Positions 9,001 to 16,584 of a DNA stretch of 55,846 nt are shown piece after piece. Within the stretch, counting starts at the first letter, position 1. Each line of letters starts with the position of its first letter. The translations under genes and the position numbers were made by a program. This DNA comes from Nocardioides sp. Root240. Lineage in GTDB: Bacteria > Actinomycetota > Actinomycetes > Propionibacteriales > Nocardioidaceae. The notes under the pieces were generated by a model. It worked only from the letters and a program-made list of their open reading frames with translations, did no database searches and was not told the origin of the DNA. The stretch lies in contig NZ_LMIT01000010.1 of the NCBI RefSeq assembly GCF_001428825.1, positions 569,956-625,801 on the forward strand, in the 5' to 3' direction.

Positions 9001-10829
9001 GTCGACGCAGCGCCCGCCAGGACGGCGATCCGGGCGTTGTTGCTCGTCGCGGAGGCGGTGATCGGCACCTGCACCTGCTGCCAGGTGTCGTTGCCGGCGA
9101 CCTGCACCGAGCCGGAGCCCAGCGCGGTCGCGCCGTCCGCGCTCTCGAGGCGGACGGTGAGCGACTGGGCCGTCGTGGTGCGCACCCAGACCGAGGCGTC
9201 GTACAGGTCACCGCTCCTGACGGCGACGCCGTCGAAGCCCGCGTTGACCACGCCGTCACCGGCGGCCGCGGCCACCAGCCGGAGGTAGTTGCGGTTCATG
9301 GCGTTGAGGCGGCCGCCGTCGTCGACGACGGCCGCGCTGGACGCGCCGCCGCTGCGGTTCGCCAGGCTCCACGCGGTCATCGCGTTGTAGGACCCGTTGT
9401 CGGTGCTGTTGAACTCGAACGAGCGGTTGCGCACCAGCTCGGCGTAGATGCCGCCGTCCGCGGCGTAGTTGATGTCCTCGAAGAAGATGCCGAACATGTC
9501 GGGGTTCAGCTCGGCGCCCGACCCGTCCGCGTCGATGTCGAGGGTCGCCGTGGTGTCCTCGACCTCTGTCAGGACGAAGCGCACCGCGTCGGCCTCGCTG
9601 CCGGCCACGAGGTGGCCATCGCCGTCGACCGCGACGTGGTCGGCGCCGTCCGCCGCACCGTCGATGCGTACGACGACCTTGCCGCCGCCCGCGTCGGTGA
9701 TCCGCAGCGGCGTCGGGTCTGCGGCGCCGTCGCCGACGGTGAGCTCACCGCCCACGACGACGACCGCGCCCGCGCCCGTCACCAGGCCGAGCGCTCCGCC
9801 GCCGAGGTCGGTCGCCTGCAGGCGCATGCTCGACGTGGGCTGGTCGGCCGAGAGCGCGAGGGCGTCGCCGTCCCGCACCAGGTACGGCGACGCGTGGTCC
9901 GCCTGCAGCGTGAAGCTGCCGGCCGGCGCCACGTCGGCGCCCCGCGCGTGGGTGATCTCGAAGGAGTCGAACGCCGCCTCGGTCGTGGTCCCGTCCTGGG
10001 CAGCAAGGGCGTAGAGGCCCACCTGCGTGGTGTCGAAGGAGACCGTGGTGGTCGCGGCGACGACCCAGCTCGCCCCGTCGAGGTAGCTGGTCGTGATGGT
10101 GTCGCCGGTGCGCTGCAGGCGAAGGGTCTCGCCCGTCGACGCCGGCCGGTCGGCGAACGCCACCGCACCGAAGGTCGCACCGGACTCGCGGTCGGTCTCG
10201 ACCGCGATGCCGGACGGCGAGAGCGAGCCGACGTAGGTGAGGCCGGCGCGGACGTAGTTGTCCATGTCCTGCCAGGCGATCAGGCCGGCACCCTGGTAGA
10301 CCTTCGTGACCGGCGCCGAGAGCTTCGCCGTCGCGGTGAAGTCACCGGCCGGGACGTCGAGCATGACGACGTTCTTCGCGGTGTTGTTGCTCTGCCACGT
10401 GTCGCCGGGCTGCCCGCTGAGGTGCAGGGCGCCGGCGCTGACCGAGAGCGCGGCGGGCTCCGGATTGACGACGTCCCAACGTCCACCCAGGGCGCTTCCG
10501 TCGAACGCGTCGGACCACGTCACCGTGTCCGCGGCCGAGGCCGGCGCGGGGGTGAGGCCGAGTCCGGCAGTGCTCGCCAGCAGGCCGGCGAGGAGGGAGA
10601 GGGAGGCGGCGGCCGCTCGGGTTCCGCCCCGCCGTCGCGAGCGTCGCGATGCGCGTGCGATGCCAAGGCGCCGGCGCGTGGCCAGACTGGGCGTCTCGCG
10701 AGCGACGGCAACGCAGCCAGCGTGCGTGCAGCGCGGCGCGCAGCAGGCGGGGAGGGACTCGAGGGGACGCCGAGCGGCGGTCCTGCGACGGCGGCCGGGG
10801 CGGGGCTGGGGTGATGTGACGGGCGACAC
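6027..10829 (-). CDS. Secreted GH51 alpha-L-arabinofuranosidase, multidomain
   Basis: A 1600-residue exported enzyme predicted to release L-arabinofuranosyl side groups. Order: Arg-rich N-terminus (1-70), hydrophobic signal segment (71-99, ending PAPASA), concanavalin-like domain (about 102-297), a beta-rich domain (about 303-420), GH51 catalytic region (about 445-960) with acid/base E790 in GLGNEEN and nucleophile E876 in FLGEYAS, a second lamG-like domain inside the GH51 C-terminal part (about 998-1150), then Ig-like repeats. The GTG start at 10829 is the only usable start found before the signal segment, which forces repeat copy D (codons 18-73) to be translated. A TTGACG at 10866-10861 with a weak -10 at 10843-10838 would give an almost leaderless mRNA. 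Confidence 0.87.
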   Translation of the reverse strand: MSPVTSPQPRPGRRRRTAARRPLESLPACCAPRCTHAGCVAVARETPSLATRRRLGIARASRRSRRRGGTRAAAASLSLLAGLLASTAGLGLTPAPASAADTVTWSDAFDGSALGGRWDVVNPEPAALSVSAGALHLSGQPGDTWQSNNTAKNVVMLDVPAGDFTATAKLSAPVTKVYQGAGLIAWQDMDNYVRAGLTYVGSLSPSGIAVETDRESGATFGAVAFADRPASTGETLRLQRTGDTITTSYLDGASWVVAATTTVSFDTTQVGLYALAAQDGTTTEAAFDSFEITHARGADVAPAGSFTLQADHASPYLVRDGDALALSADQPTSSMRLQATDLGGGALGLVTGAGAVVVVGGELTVGDGAADPTPLRITDAGGGKVVVRIDGAADGADHVAVDGDGHLVAGSEADAVRFVLTEVEDTTATLDIDADGSGAELNPDMFGIFFEDINYAADGGIYAELVRNRSFEFNSTDNGSYNAMTAWSLANRSGGASSAAVVDDGGRLNAMNRNYLRLVAAAAGDGVVNAGFDGVAVRSGDLYDASVWVRTTTAQSLTVRLESADGATALGSGSVQVAGNDTWQQVQVPITASATSNNARIAVLAGAASTLAVDMVSVMPRDTWVGPVNGRTVLRKDLAERVAAMDPGFVRFPGGCVTNVGTFKSYEESGYVDRQRTYQWKETIGPVEERPTNKNFWGYNQTYGIGYLEYFELAEDLGAEPLPVLSVGANGCGSTIPEMRDQASIDRWVQDTVDLIEFANGSVDTEWGAVRAGLGHPAPFDLEMIGLGNEENTTTFEANFPKFKAAVEAAYPDITIISNSGPDDTGTRFDTLWSFNRAQKVDLVDEHYYNAPSWFTDNTHRYDDYDREGPGVFLGEYASQGNTFNNALVEAAYMTGLQRNGDVVRLASYAPLLANENHVQWSPDAIWFDNDESWESADWQVQKMFGNNVGDRVVPSTFDGSVNDPQDVKGGVFLSTWNTSAAYDNVSVTNDATGETLFSDNFSDASKWSSQAGSWAVSGGRYVQSSTSTTDARSIITGAYDKGWSNYTLELDATKLSGAEGFLVGFGATGANNFYWWNIGGWGNSRSVLQRADGGSASEVVALEGDSVTTGTTYHLKIEVDGTTIRLYQDGVLKLTYDQVDTSEQLFQVVTKDDATGDLVAKVVNTATSPVRTQVHVADAGIEPTGTVTTLSAPSLGSTNTKANPQLIWPKARQVSGLSSDFEYEFPASSVTFLRMHTTDAVPPVVDDLSVSGGGVRGWYRDPASVHVAASDNRGVDHLEWSLDGGAWHEVDGDEADVEVAGDGSHELAVRAVDTSGNVGEVRPLTVGVDAAAPVTKASFSTAARSVTLTAVDSGAGVAEGGTEYRLDGAAWSSYDQPVVADGAAHVLEFRSTDVFGNAEDAGRLDIPAVGALEASTTAATVASSTVRLGATVSVRVSVSGAGTTPTGPVVLRRGSTLLASATLASGRATLKVATSKLGRGSHMLTVEYAGDAAHTGSSDTVAITVVKASSTTGLSVTKAATRMPLVTVRVQAAVPVAGTVAVLVQRGGRTVLTRTVRLSGGRGQVRLPRLPKGSHVVVARYAGSTTVDPSTTRTTVRIP
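10612..10778 (+). repeat. Long-hairpin repeat, copy D (inside GH51 5' end)
   Basis: The most divergent copy. Its core (about 10650-10725) aligns with copies B and C: a GCAAGGCG-like block, a GGCGTCTCGCGAGCG block, CGGCAACGC, then CGTGCGTGC. Paired arms: 10621-10633 with 10746-10758, and GCCGCTCGG 10612-10620 with CCGAGCGGC 10770-10778. This gives 167 bp, matching the other copies. It lies within the reading frame of the GH51 preprotein. Confidence 0.7.
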
Positions 10830-10837
10830 AGAGAGAT

Positions 10838-10851
10838 TGTTAGCGCTAACA
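10838..10851. promoter_or_regulatory. LacI-type operator of the GH51-GH43 operon
   Basis: TGTTAGCGCTAACA, a perfect 14-bp palindrome, 8 bases upstream of the GH51 start codon and overlapping its predicted -10. Best copy of the site family also found at 1029, 2300 and 10949. Confidence 0.8.
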
Positions 10852-10926
10852 TCCGTGCCGCGTCAAGAGTCTCGCTCGGACTTTCCTCGACCTTTGTCGC
10901 GCCTGTGAGACGGGGTTGACGGCGTC

Positions 10927-10942
10927 CGTGACCGCAGTCACA
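10927..10942. promoter_or_regulatory. Crp/GlxR-like site in the arabinan promoter
   Basis: CGTGACCGCAGTCACA fits the Crp-family consensus TGTGA-N6-TCACA with one mismatch. It lies between a TTGACG (10916-10921) and the operator at 10949. A very similar site occurs at 50334-50349 in the rhamnose promoter, suggesting shared catabolite control. Confidence 0.55.
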
Positions 10943-10948
10943 CTCCTG

Positions 10949-10962
10949 TGTTAGCGCTCACA
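10949..10962. promoter_or_regulatory. LacI-type operator of the double-GH43 gene
   Basis: TGTTAGCGCTCACA, within the longer GTGTTAGCGCTCACAC (10948-10963). It lies where the transcription start for the downstream gene is expected from TTGACG at 10916-10921, so bound repressor would block initiation. Confidence 0.75.
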
Positions 10963-10974
10963 CACGGAGGAACG

Positions 10975-13900
10975 ATGCCCCACCCATCGACGGCCCTGCG
11001 CCGTCTTCCCGCCCTGCTGGCACTGGCCCTGATCGGGTCGCTGCTCCTGCTCGTCCCGATGGCCCGACCGGCCGCCGCCGCCGACGTGACCGACGGCCTG
11101 GTGCTCCGCTACGACCTCGACCAGGTCAGCGGCTCGACCGTCACCGACAGCTCCGGGCACGGTCGTGACGGCACGCTCGTCGACGGCACCTGGGCTGACG
11201 GATCGCTCACGCTCGACGGCGTCAACGACCACGTGAAGCTGCCCAACAACGTCGTCAACGGGCTCGACGCGATCACCGTCCACCTCGACGTCCTCGTCGA
11301 GTCGAGCCAGGCCACGCCCTTCTTCCTCTGGGGCCTCGGCAACGCGGCGACGTCCAGCACCGGGACGGGCTACCTGTTCGCCAGTGGCAACGCCTTCCGT
11401 GCGGGCATCACCACGGGCAACTGGTCGGGCGAGAAGGTCACGTCCCGCGCCAGCGGGGGCAACCTGGCGCGCGGCGTGTGGAAGTCGGTGACCTACACCC
11501 AGACCGGCACGACGGGCACCCTCTTCGAGGACGGCGTCCAGGTCGGCCAGAACACCGCCGTGACGGTGAAGCCGGGCGATCTCGGCGGGGGCACGACCGT
11601 GAAGAACCTGCTCGGTGAGTCCAGCTACGACACCGACAACAGCCTCAAGGGCAAGATCCGCAACTTCCGCATCTACGACCGTGCGCTGACGGCCGGGGAG
11701 GTCGCCCAGATCTCGCTCACCGACGCCAACCGGGTCGCGTCCGACCAGGCCGGCCTGAGCCTCGGCGACCTGTCCGCCGTGTCCGGCAACCTGACGCTGC
11801 CGACCGCCGGTGCCTTCGGCTCGACCATTGCGTGGGCCTCCTCCGACACCAGTGTGATCGCCACCAACGGCGCGGTCACCCGTCCCGGCGCCGGCGAGGG
11901 ACCGGCCGAGGTGACGCTGACCGCCACCCTGACACGGGGCGGTGAGACGGCCACCCGCACGTTCATCGCGACCGTGACCCCTGACGACAGCGACCAGGCG
12001 AAGGCCGAGGCAGCCGCGGCAGCGATCGCCCTGGTCCACCCGGACGACGTCCGCGGCAGCCTGACCCTGCCGACCACCGGCAGCAACGCCGCCACCGTCA
12101 CGTGGGCGAGCAACCAGCCCGCCGTGGTGGCGCCCGACGGCGTGGTCCACCGCCCGGCGCACGGTGCCGGCGACACCACCGTCACCCTGACCGCGACCGT
12201 CACCGTCGGCTCCGCCACGGCGACCCGCGCGATCGAGCTGACCGTGCGGGAGCTGCCGGCGGCAGCGCCGTACACCGGCTACGCGTTCAGCTACTTCACC
12301 GGCAACTCGATCGCCGGCGAGAAGATCTACTTCGCGGCCAGTCGCGGCAACAACGCGCTCAAGTGGGACGAGCTCAACGGCGGCCAGCCCGCGCTCGAGT
12401 CCACGATGGGCGAGATGGGCCTGCGCGACCCGTTCCTGATCCGCTCCCCCGAGGGCGACCGGTTCTACCTCATCGCCACCGACCTCTCGATCGGCCGCAA
12501 CGGGGACTGGGACCGCTCACAGCGCACCGGCAGCCGCTACCTCGAGGTCTGGGAGTCGACCGACCTGAAGAGCTGGTCCGCGCAGCGGCACGTGCTCGTC
12601 TCCCCGCCGACCGCCGGCAACACCTGGGCACCCGAGGCCTACTGGGACGAGGACCTCGACCAGTTCGTGGTCTTCTGGGCCTCGAAGCTCTACGCCGAGA
12701 GCGACACCAACCACACCGGCAGCACCTACAACCGGATGCTCTACGCGACGACCCGCGACTTCGTGACCTTCAGCGAGGCCAGGATCTGGCAGGACCGCGG
12801 CGAGTCCCGCATCGACTCCACGGTCATCAAGGACGACGGCCACTACTACCGGTTCACCAAGGACGAGGGCGGGGGCGGCACCGGCTGCTCCGACATCATC
12901 CAGGAGACCGCGGACGAGCTGACCGCCGTCGACCTGCCGGGCAACCCGGCCTGGACCATGCAGGACTCCTGCATCGGCAAGAACGCCGGCACCTCCGCGG
13001 TCGAGGGCCCCTCGATCTTCAAGGCCAACCCGGGTGACACCTCGGGCAGCGCCTACTACCTCTTCGTCGACGAGTACGGCGGCCGTGGCTACATCCCGCT
13101 CGGCACCGACGACCTCGATGCTCCCGACTGGCAGGTCCCGGCGACCTACGACCTCCCCGGCAGCCCGCGCCACGGCACGGTGATCCCGGTGACCCAGGCC
13201 GAGCTCGACAGCCTGCGCGCCGACCTGCCCGCCCCGCCGACCCCGGTCGAGGCGAACGCGGACGGCCTGGTCGCGCACTACGCACTCGACGAGACCACCG
13301 GCACGACGGCCGCGGACTCCTCCGGCCACGGGTACGACGGCACCGTCTCCGGCGACACGACGTGGGCCGACGGCGGGCTGACCCTCGGTGGCACCAACGG
13401 CCACGTGAAGCTGCCCGACAACATCATGGCCGGCCTCGGCGCGATCACCGTGTCGACCGAGGTCTGGGTCGACCCGACGCAGCCCACGCCGTACTTCGTC
13501 TGGGGCCTCGGCAACACCGACGGCTCGGGCACCGGCAACGGCTACCTGTTCACGACGGGCAACAACGCGTACCGGACCTCGATCGCGAGCGGCAGCTGGA
13601 CGACCGAGCAGACGGTGACCGCCGGCTCCGCCCTGGGCCGCGGCGCGTGGAAGACGCTCACCTACACGCTGCAGGACGGCACCGCGACGCTGTACCTCGA
13701 CGGGGTGAAGGTCGGCACGAAGACCGGCGTCACCATCAAGCCCGGCGACATCGGCGACGGGCGCACGACGGCCAACTACATCGGCCGCTCGGTCTACACC
13801 GCCGACAAGTACCTCAAGGGCAGGGTGCGGGACTTCCGGCTCTACAACCGGGCCCTCACGGGCTCCGAGGTGCGCGACCTGGCGGCCGACCCGACCGCGA

Positions 13901-15615
13901 TCCTGGGCGTCACCCTCGACTCCCTCAAGGTCCCCGCGATCATCGACGCGGCCAGCTCCACGGTGACCCTGCCGGTCACGCCCGGCACCGACCGCACGGC
14001 CCTCGACCCGACGTACGACGTGAAGGCCGGCTCGACCCTCGACGTCGAGGGTCCCGCCGACTACGCCACGCCACGCACCGTCACGGTGACGGCTCCGGGC
14101 GGTGCGACGCGGACCTGGACCGTGCGCGCGGTGGAGATGAGGTCGCCGGTCCTGCCGGGCCTCTACGCCGACCCGAACATCGCGGTCTTCGACGGGGTCT
14201 ACTACCTCTACGCCACCACCGACGGCGTCGCCGGCTGGGGAGGCAAGGACTTCTACGTCTGGACGTCGACGGACCTGGTCGATTGGGAGCGCTCACAGCA
14301 GCCCTTCCTCACCCTCGACGGCGCCAACGGCAACGTGCCGTGGGCCTCGGGCAACGCGTGGGCGCCGACGATCATCGAGCGGAACGGGAAGTTCTACTTC
14401 TACTTCTCCGGCCACAACCCGACCTACAACCGCAAGACGATCGGTGTCGCGGTCGCGGACAGCCCGAAGGGTCCGTTCACGGCCCAACCGACCGCGATGA
14501 TCCTGAACAACGAGTCGGTCACCTCCGGCCAGGCCATCGACCCGGCAGCCTTCGAGGACCCGGCGACCGGCAAGTTCTACCTGTTCTGGGGCAACGGATC
14601 ACCGGTGTACGCCGAGCTGTCCGACGACATGCTGTCCATCAAGCCGGACACGATCCACGCGATCAGCGGGCTGACCAGCTTCCGCGAGGGCTCGTTCGTC
14701 AACTACCGCGACGGGACCTACCACCTGACGTACTCGATCGACGACACCGGCTCGACGGAGTACCGGGTCGGCTACGCGACCGCCACCAGCATCGACGGCC
14801 CGTGGACCTACCGCGGCGTCATCCTGCAGAAGGACGCGTCGCAGGGCATCCTCGGCACCGGCCACAGCTCGATCGTGAACGTGCCCGGCACGGACGACTG
14901 GTACATCGCCTACCACCGCTTTGCGATCCCTGGCGGCGACGGAACCCACCGGGAGACCACGATCGACCGGCTCACCTTCGGTGAGGACGGCCTGATGCAG
15001 ACGGTCACCCCGACCCTCACCAGCGTCGACCCGCTCGAGGATCCGGAGCCCCCGGTGGTCGCGCCGGTCAACACGGTGAAGCCGGCGATCACCGGCACCG
15101 CGCAGGTCGGTCGCAGGCTGACCGCCTCGACCGGGACGTGGGACCGGGCCGGCCTGGGCTTCACCTACCGCTGGCTGCGCGACGGCACGGTGATCGCGGG
15201 AGCCACCTCGGCGGCGTACGTCGCCCGTGGGGTCGACGCCGGCCACCGGCTGTCCGTCGAGGTGACCGCGAAGCCCGCCACCGGGCCGACCGGCACGGCG
15301 ACGTCGCTCCCGACCAGGGCGGTGGCCAGGGCCGGCGCGGGCGTGCGGCTCAGGCTGTCCGACATGACCCCGAAGGCCCGCCAGCGACTGGTCCTGCGGA
15401 TCACGGTCACCTCCGTGCCCGCCGGCACCACCGCGACCGGCAGGGTCACCGTGCTGGTCGACGGCCGCCGGGTGTCCGTGCCGACCCTGCGAGCCGGCGT
15501 CGCGACGGTGACGCTGCGGCTGGCGAGGGGAAACCACACGATCCGCGCGTCGTACGGCGGCTCGTCCTCGGTCGCAGGAGGTTCGGCGCTCCTGCGCGTG
15601 AAGGTCCGCCGCTAG
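10975..15615 (+). CDS. Secreted protein with two GH43 catalytic domains
   Basis: A 1546-residue exported protein starting at ATG 10975 with GGAGGAA just upstream. Order: signal peptide (1-36, ending RPAAAA); LamG (about 38-250); aBig Ig-like pair (about 260-425); first GH43 propeller (about 433-750) with D485, D614 and E677; second LamG (about 762-970); a short Ig-like segment; second GH43 (about 1060-1345) with D1066, D1189 and E1238; an Ig-like repeat and a Big_3-type domain at the end. The first GH43 resembles that of the neighbouring 2326-6015 protein, while the second belongs to a clearly different GH43 type. Both keep all three acidic residues, so a two-step arabinan enzyme is likely. 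It is divergent from the GH51 operon. Confidence 0.87.
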   Translation: MPHPSTALRRLPALLALALIGSLLLLVPMARPAAAADVTDGLVLRYDLDQVSGSTVTDSSGHGRDGTLVDGTWADGSLTLDGVNDHVKLPNNVVNGLDAITVHLDVLVESSQATPFFLWGLGNAATSSTGTGYLFASGNAFRAGITTGNWSGEKVTSRASGGNLARGVWKSVTYTQTGTTGTLFEDGVQVGQNTAVTVKPGDLGGGTTVKNLLGESSYDTDNSLKGKIRNFRIYDRALTAGEVAQISLTDANRVASDQAGLSLGDLSAVSGNLTLPTAGAFGSTIAWASSDTSVIATNGAVTRPGAGEGPAEVTLTATLTRGGETATRTFIATVTPDDSDQAKAEAAAAAIALVHPDDVRGSLTLPTTGSNAATVTWASNQPAVVAPDGVVHRPAHGAGDTTVTLTATVTVGSATATRAIELTVRELPAAAPYTGYAFSYFTGNSIAGEKIYFAASRGNNALKWDELNGGQPALESTMGEMGLRDPFLIRSPEGDRFYLIATDLSIGRNGDWDRSQRTGSRYLEVWESTDLKSWSAQRHVLVSPPTAGNTWAPEAYWDEDLDQFVVFWASKLYAESDTNHTGSTYNRMLYATTRDFVTFSEARIWQDRGESRIDSTVIKDDGHYYRFTKDEGGGGTGCSDIIQETADELTAVDLPGNPAWTMQDSCIGKNAGTSAVEGPSIFKANPGDTSGSAYYLFVDEYGGRGYIPLGTDDLDAPDWQVPATYDLPGSPRHGTVIPVTQAELDSLRADLPAPPTPVEANADGLVAHYALDETTGTTAADSSGHGYDGTVSGDTTWADGGLTLGGTNGHVKLPDNIMAGLGAITVSTEVWVDPTQPTPYFVWGLGNTDGSGTGNGYLFTTGNNAYRTSIASGSWTTEQTVTAGSALGRGAWKTLTYTLQDGTATLYLDGVKVGTKTGVTIKPGDIGDGRTTANYIGRSVYTADKYLKGRVRDFRLYNRALTGSEVRDLAADPTAILGVTLDSLKVPAIIDAASSTVTLPVTPGTDRTALDPTYDVKAGSTLDVEGPADYATPRTVTVTAPGGATRTWTVRAVEMRSPVLPGLYADPNIAVFDGVYYLYATTDGVAGWGGKDFYVWTSTDLVDWERSQQPFLTLDGANGNVPWASGNAWAPTIIERNGKFYFYFSGHNPTYNRKTIGVAVADSPKGPFTAQPTAMILNNESVTSGQAIDPAAFEDPATGKFYLFWGNGSPVYAELSDDMLSIKPDTIHAISGLTSFREGSFVNYRDGTYHLTYSIDDTGSTEYRVGYATATSIDGPWTYRGVILQKDASQGILGTGHSSIVNVPGTDDWYIAYHRFAIPGGDGTHRETTIDRLTFGEDGLMQTVTPTLTSVDPLEDPEPPVVAPVNTVKPAITGTAQVGRRLTASTGTWDRAGLGFTYRWLRDGTVIAGATSAAYVARGVDAGHRLSVEVTAKPATGPTGTATSLPTRAVARAGAGVRLRLSDMTPKARQRLVLRITVTSVPAGTTATGRVTVLVDGRRVSVPTLRAGVATVTLRLARGNHTIRASYGGSSSVAGGSALLRVKVRR

Positions 15616-15638
15616 GTCGTCCCACCTGGCGCGTCTTG

Positions 15639-15688
15639 AGGACGTCATGCGAAGTGGTCGCTCGGGCGACCGGTTCGCATGACGTCCT
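15639..15688 (+). terminator. Strong hairpin terminator after the double-GH43 gene
   Basis: A perfect 15-bp inverted repeat (15639-15653 with 15674-15688) encloses a second 6-bp stem (15656-15661 with 15666-15671) and is followed by TCTTCGTT. It lies 23 bases after the stop codon. Confidence 0.75.
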
Positions 15689-15811
15689 TCTTCGTTGCTG
15701 GCCCGGGCCCGGCCAGTTGCCGCCGGGTGCAGACCGAGCGTTCGCGGCGTCGGCTCCGAATCACTGGTACGCCCACCGCGGGCGCGACACCTACAGCAGT
15801 GGAGTGACGCC

Positions 15812-16030
15812 ATGGAACCCAACGCAGCCGCCCGGCCCGTCCGGAAGCACCTCACCCCTCCCGTGGCGCTCGCCCGGGCCGTCGTCAGGGCGGCGGGCCC
15901 GTCGGAGGCGACCGGTGCTCACCGGTCCACCGGCAACGGGGTCCGGGTCCACGCGATCTGGTTCGCCGCGCTGTCGCTGGCCGCGCTCCTCGCCGTCCTC
16001 GCGGCGGCAGCCCTGGCCACCCTGCGCTGA
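15812..16030 (+). CDS. Possible small membrane protein
   Basis: A 72-residue reading frame from ATG 15812, with a C-terminal hydrophobic segment (about residues 48-71, rich in Leu and Ala) that could span the membrane. A GGAG lies about 7 bases before the start. Its last 112 bp overlap the low-complexity C-terminus of the PAP2 gene on the other strand, so one of the two may be extended or false. No family recognised. Confidence 0.35.
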   Translation: MEPNAAARPVRKHLTPPVALARAVVRAAGPSEATGAHRSTGNGVRVHAIWFAALSLAALLAVLAAAALATLR

Positions 16031-16584
16031 TCGGCACGCCTGCCGGTCCCGAGAAGGACAGCCGCGCCCCACGCGACCGCGCCGCCCACGAGCAGGCCTC
16101 CCAGGACGTCGCTCGGGTAGTGCCGGCCGAGCAGGACACGGTCCGCGCCCACCAGGGCGACGACCAGGACAGCAGCCACCGAAGCGACGCGGACCACGAG
16201 CGGCCGCCACCCCCGCTGCCGGGCCACCGCGGCCGTCGCGAGCACGAGGGAGAGGACCAGTGCCGTGGTGCCGGACGTGTGGCCGGACGGGAATGCCGGA
16301 CTGTGCAGCAGGTGCGCGGTCACCTGCCACGGCGGCCGCGGGCGATCCACGAGCGTCTTCAGCGCGCTGGTGAGCACGACCGTCGCGGGGGTGGTGAGCG
16401 CTACCAACGCCGCGGCACGCCGCACGCGGAGCGCCAGGAGCACCGCCGCCACGACGGCCGCGCAGGCGACGAGCGGGCGCTGTCCGAGGACGACCTCGAC
16501 CGCGTGCAGGAAGGGCACCAGCCCGTGGTCGACCGCCCACTCCGACGCGGGACGACCGAGCCGGTCGAGCCGGTCGAGGCTCAT
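15919..16584 (-). CDS. PAP2-family membrane phosphatase
   Basis: A 221-residue integral membrane phosphatase of the PAP2/undecaprenyl-diphosphatase type. The three active-site motifs are readable: KTLVDRPRPP (about residue 73), PSGHTSG (about 94) and GADRVLLGRHYPSDVLGG (about 142). Several Leu/Ala/Val-rich transmembrane segments surround them. The ATG overlaps the stop of the preceding membrane protein gene by 4 bases, so the two are translationally coupled. The substrate is probably a lipid phosphate; the sequence does not say which. The last 40 residues are low-complexity and overlap the antisense frame at 15812-16030. Confidence 0.87.
   Translation of the reverse strand: MSLDRLDRLGRPASEWAVDHGLVPFLHAVEVVLGQRPLVACAAVVAAVLLALRVRRAAALVALTTPATVVLTSALKTLVDRPRPPWQVTAHLLHSPAFPSGHTSGTTALVLSLVLATAAVARQRGWRPLVVRVASVAAVLVVALVGADRVLLGRHYPSDVLGGLLVGGAVAWGAAVLLGTGRRADQRRVARAAAARTARSAASDSAANQIAWTRTPLPVDR

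Noticed and set aside
5922..10814. Very long open frame antisense to the GH51 gene
   Set aside because: Composition is typical of a GC-rich shadow frame (Arg, Gly, Val, Asp-rich, no domains), while the minus strand encodes a clear GH51 enzyme.
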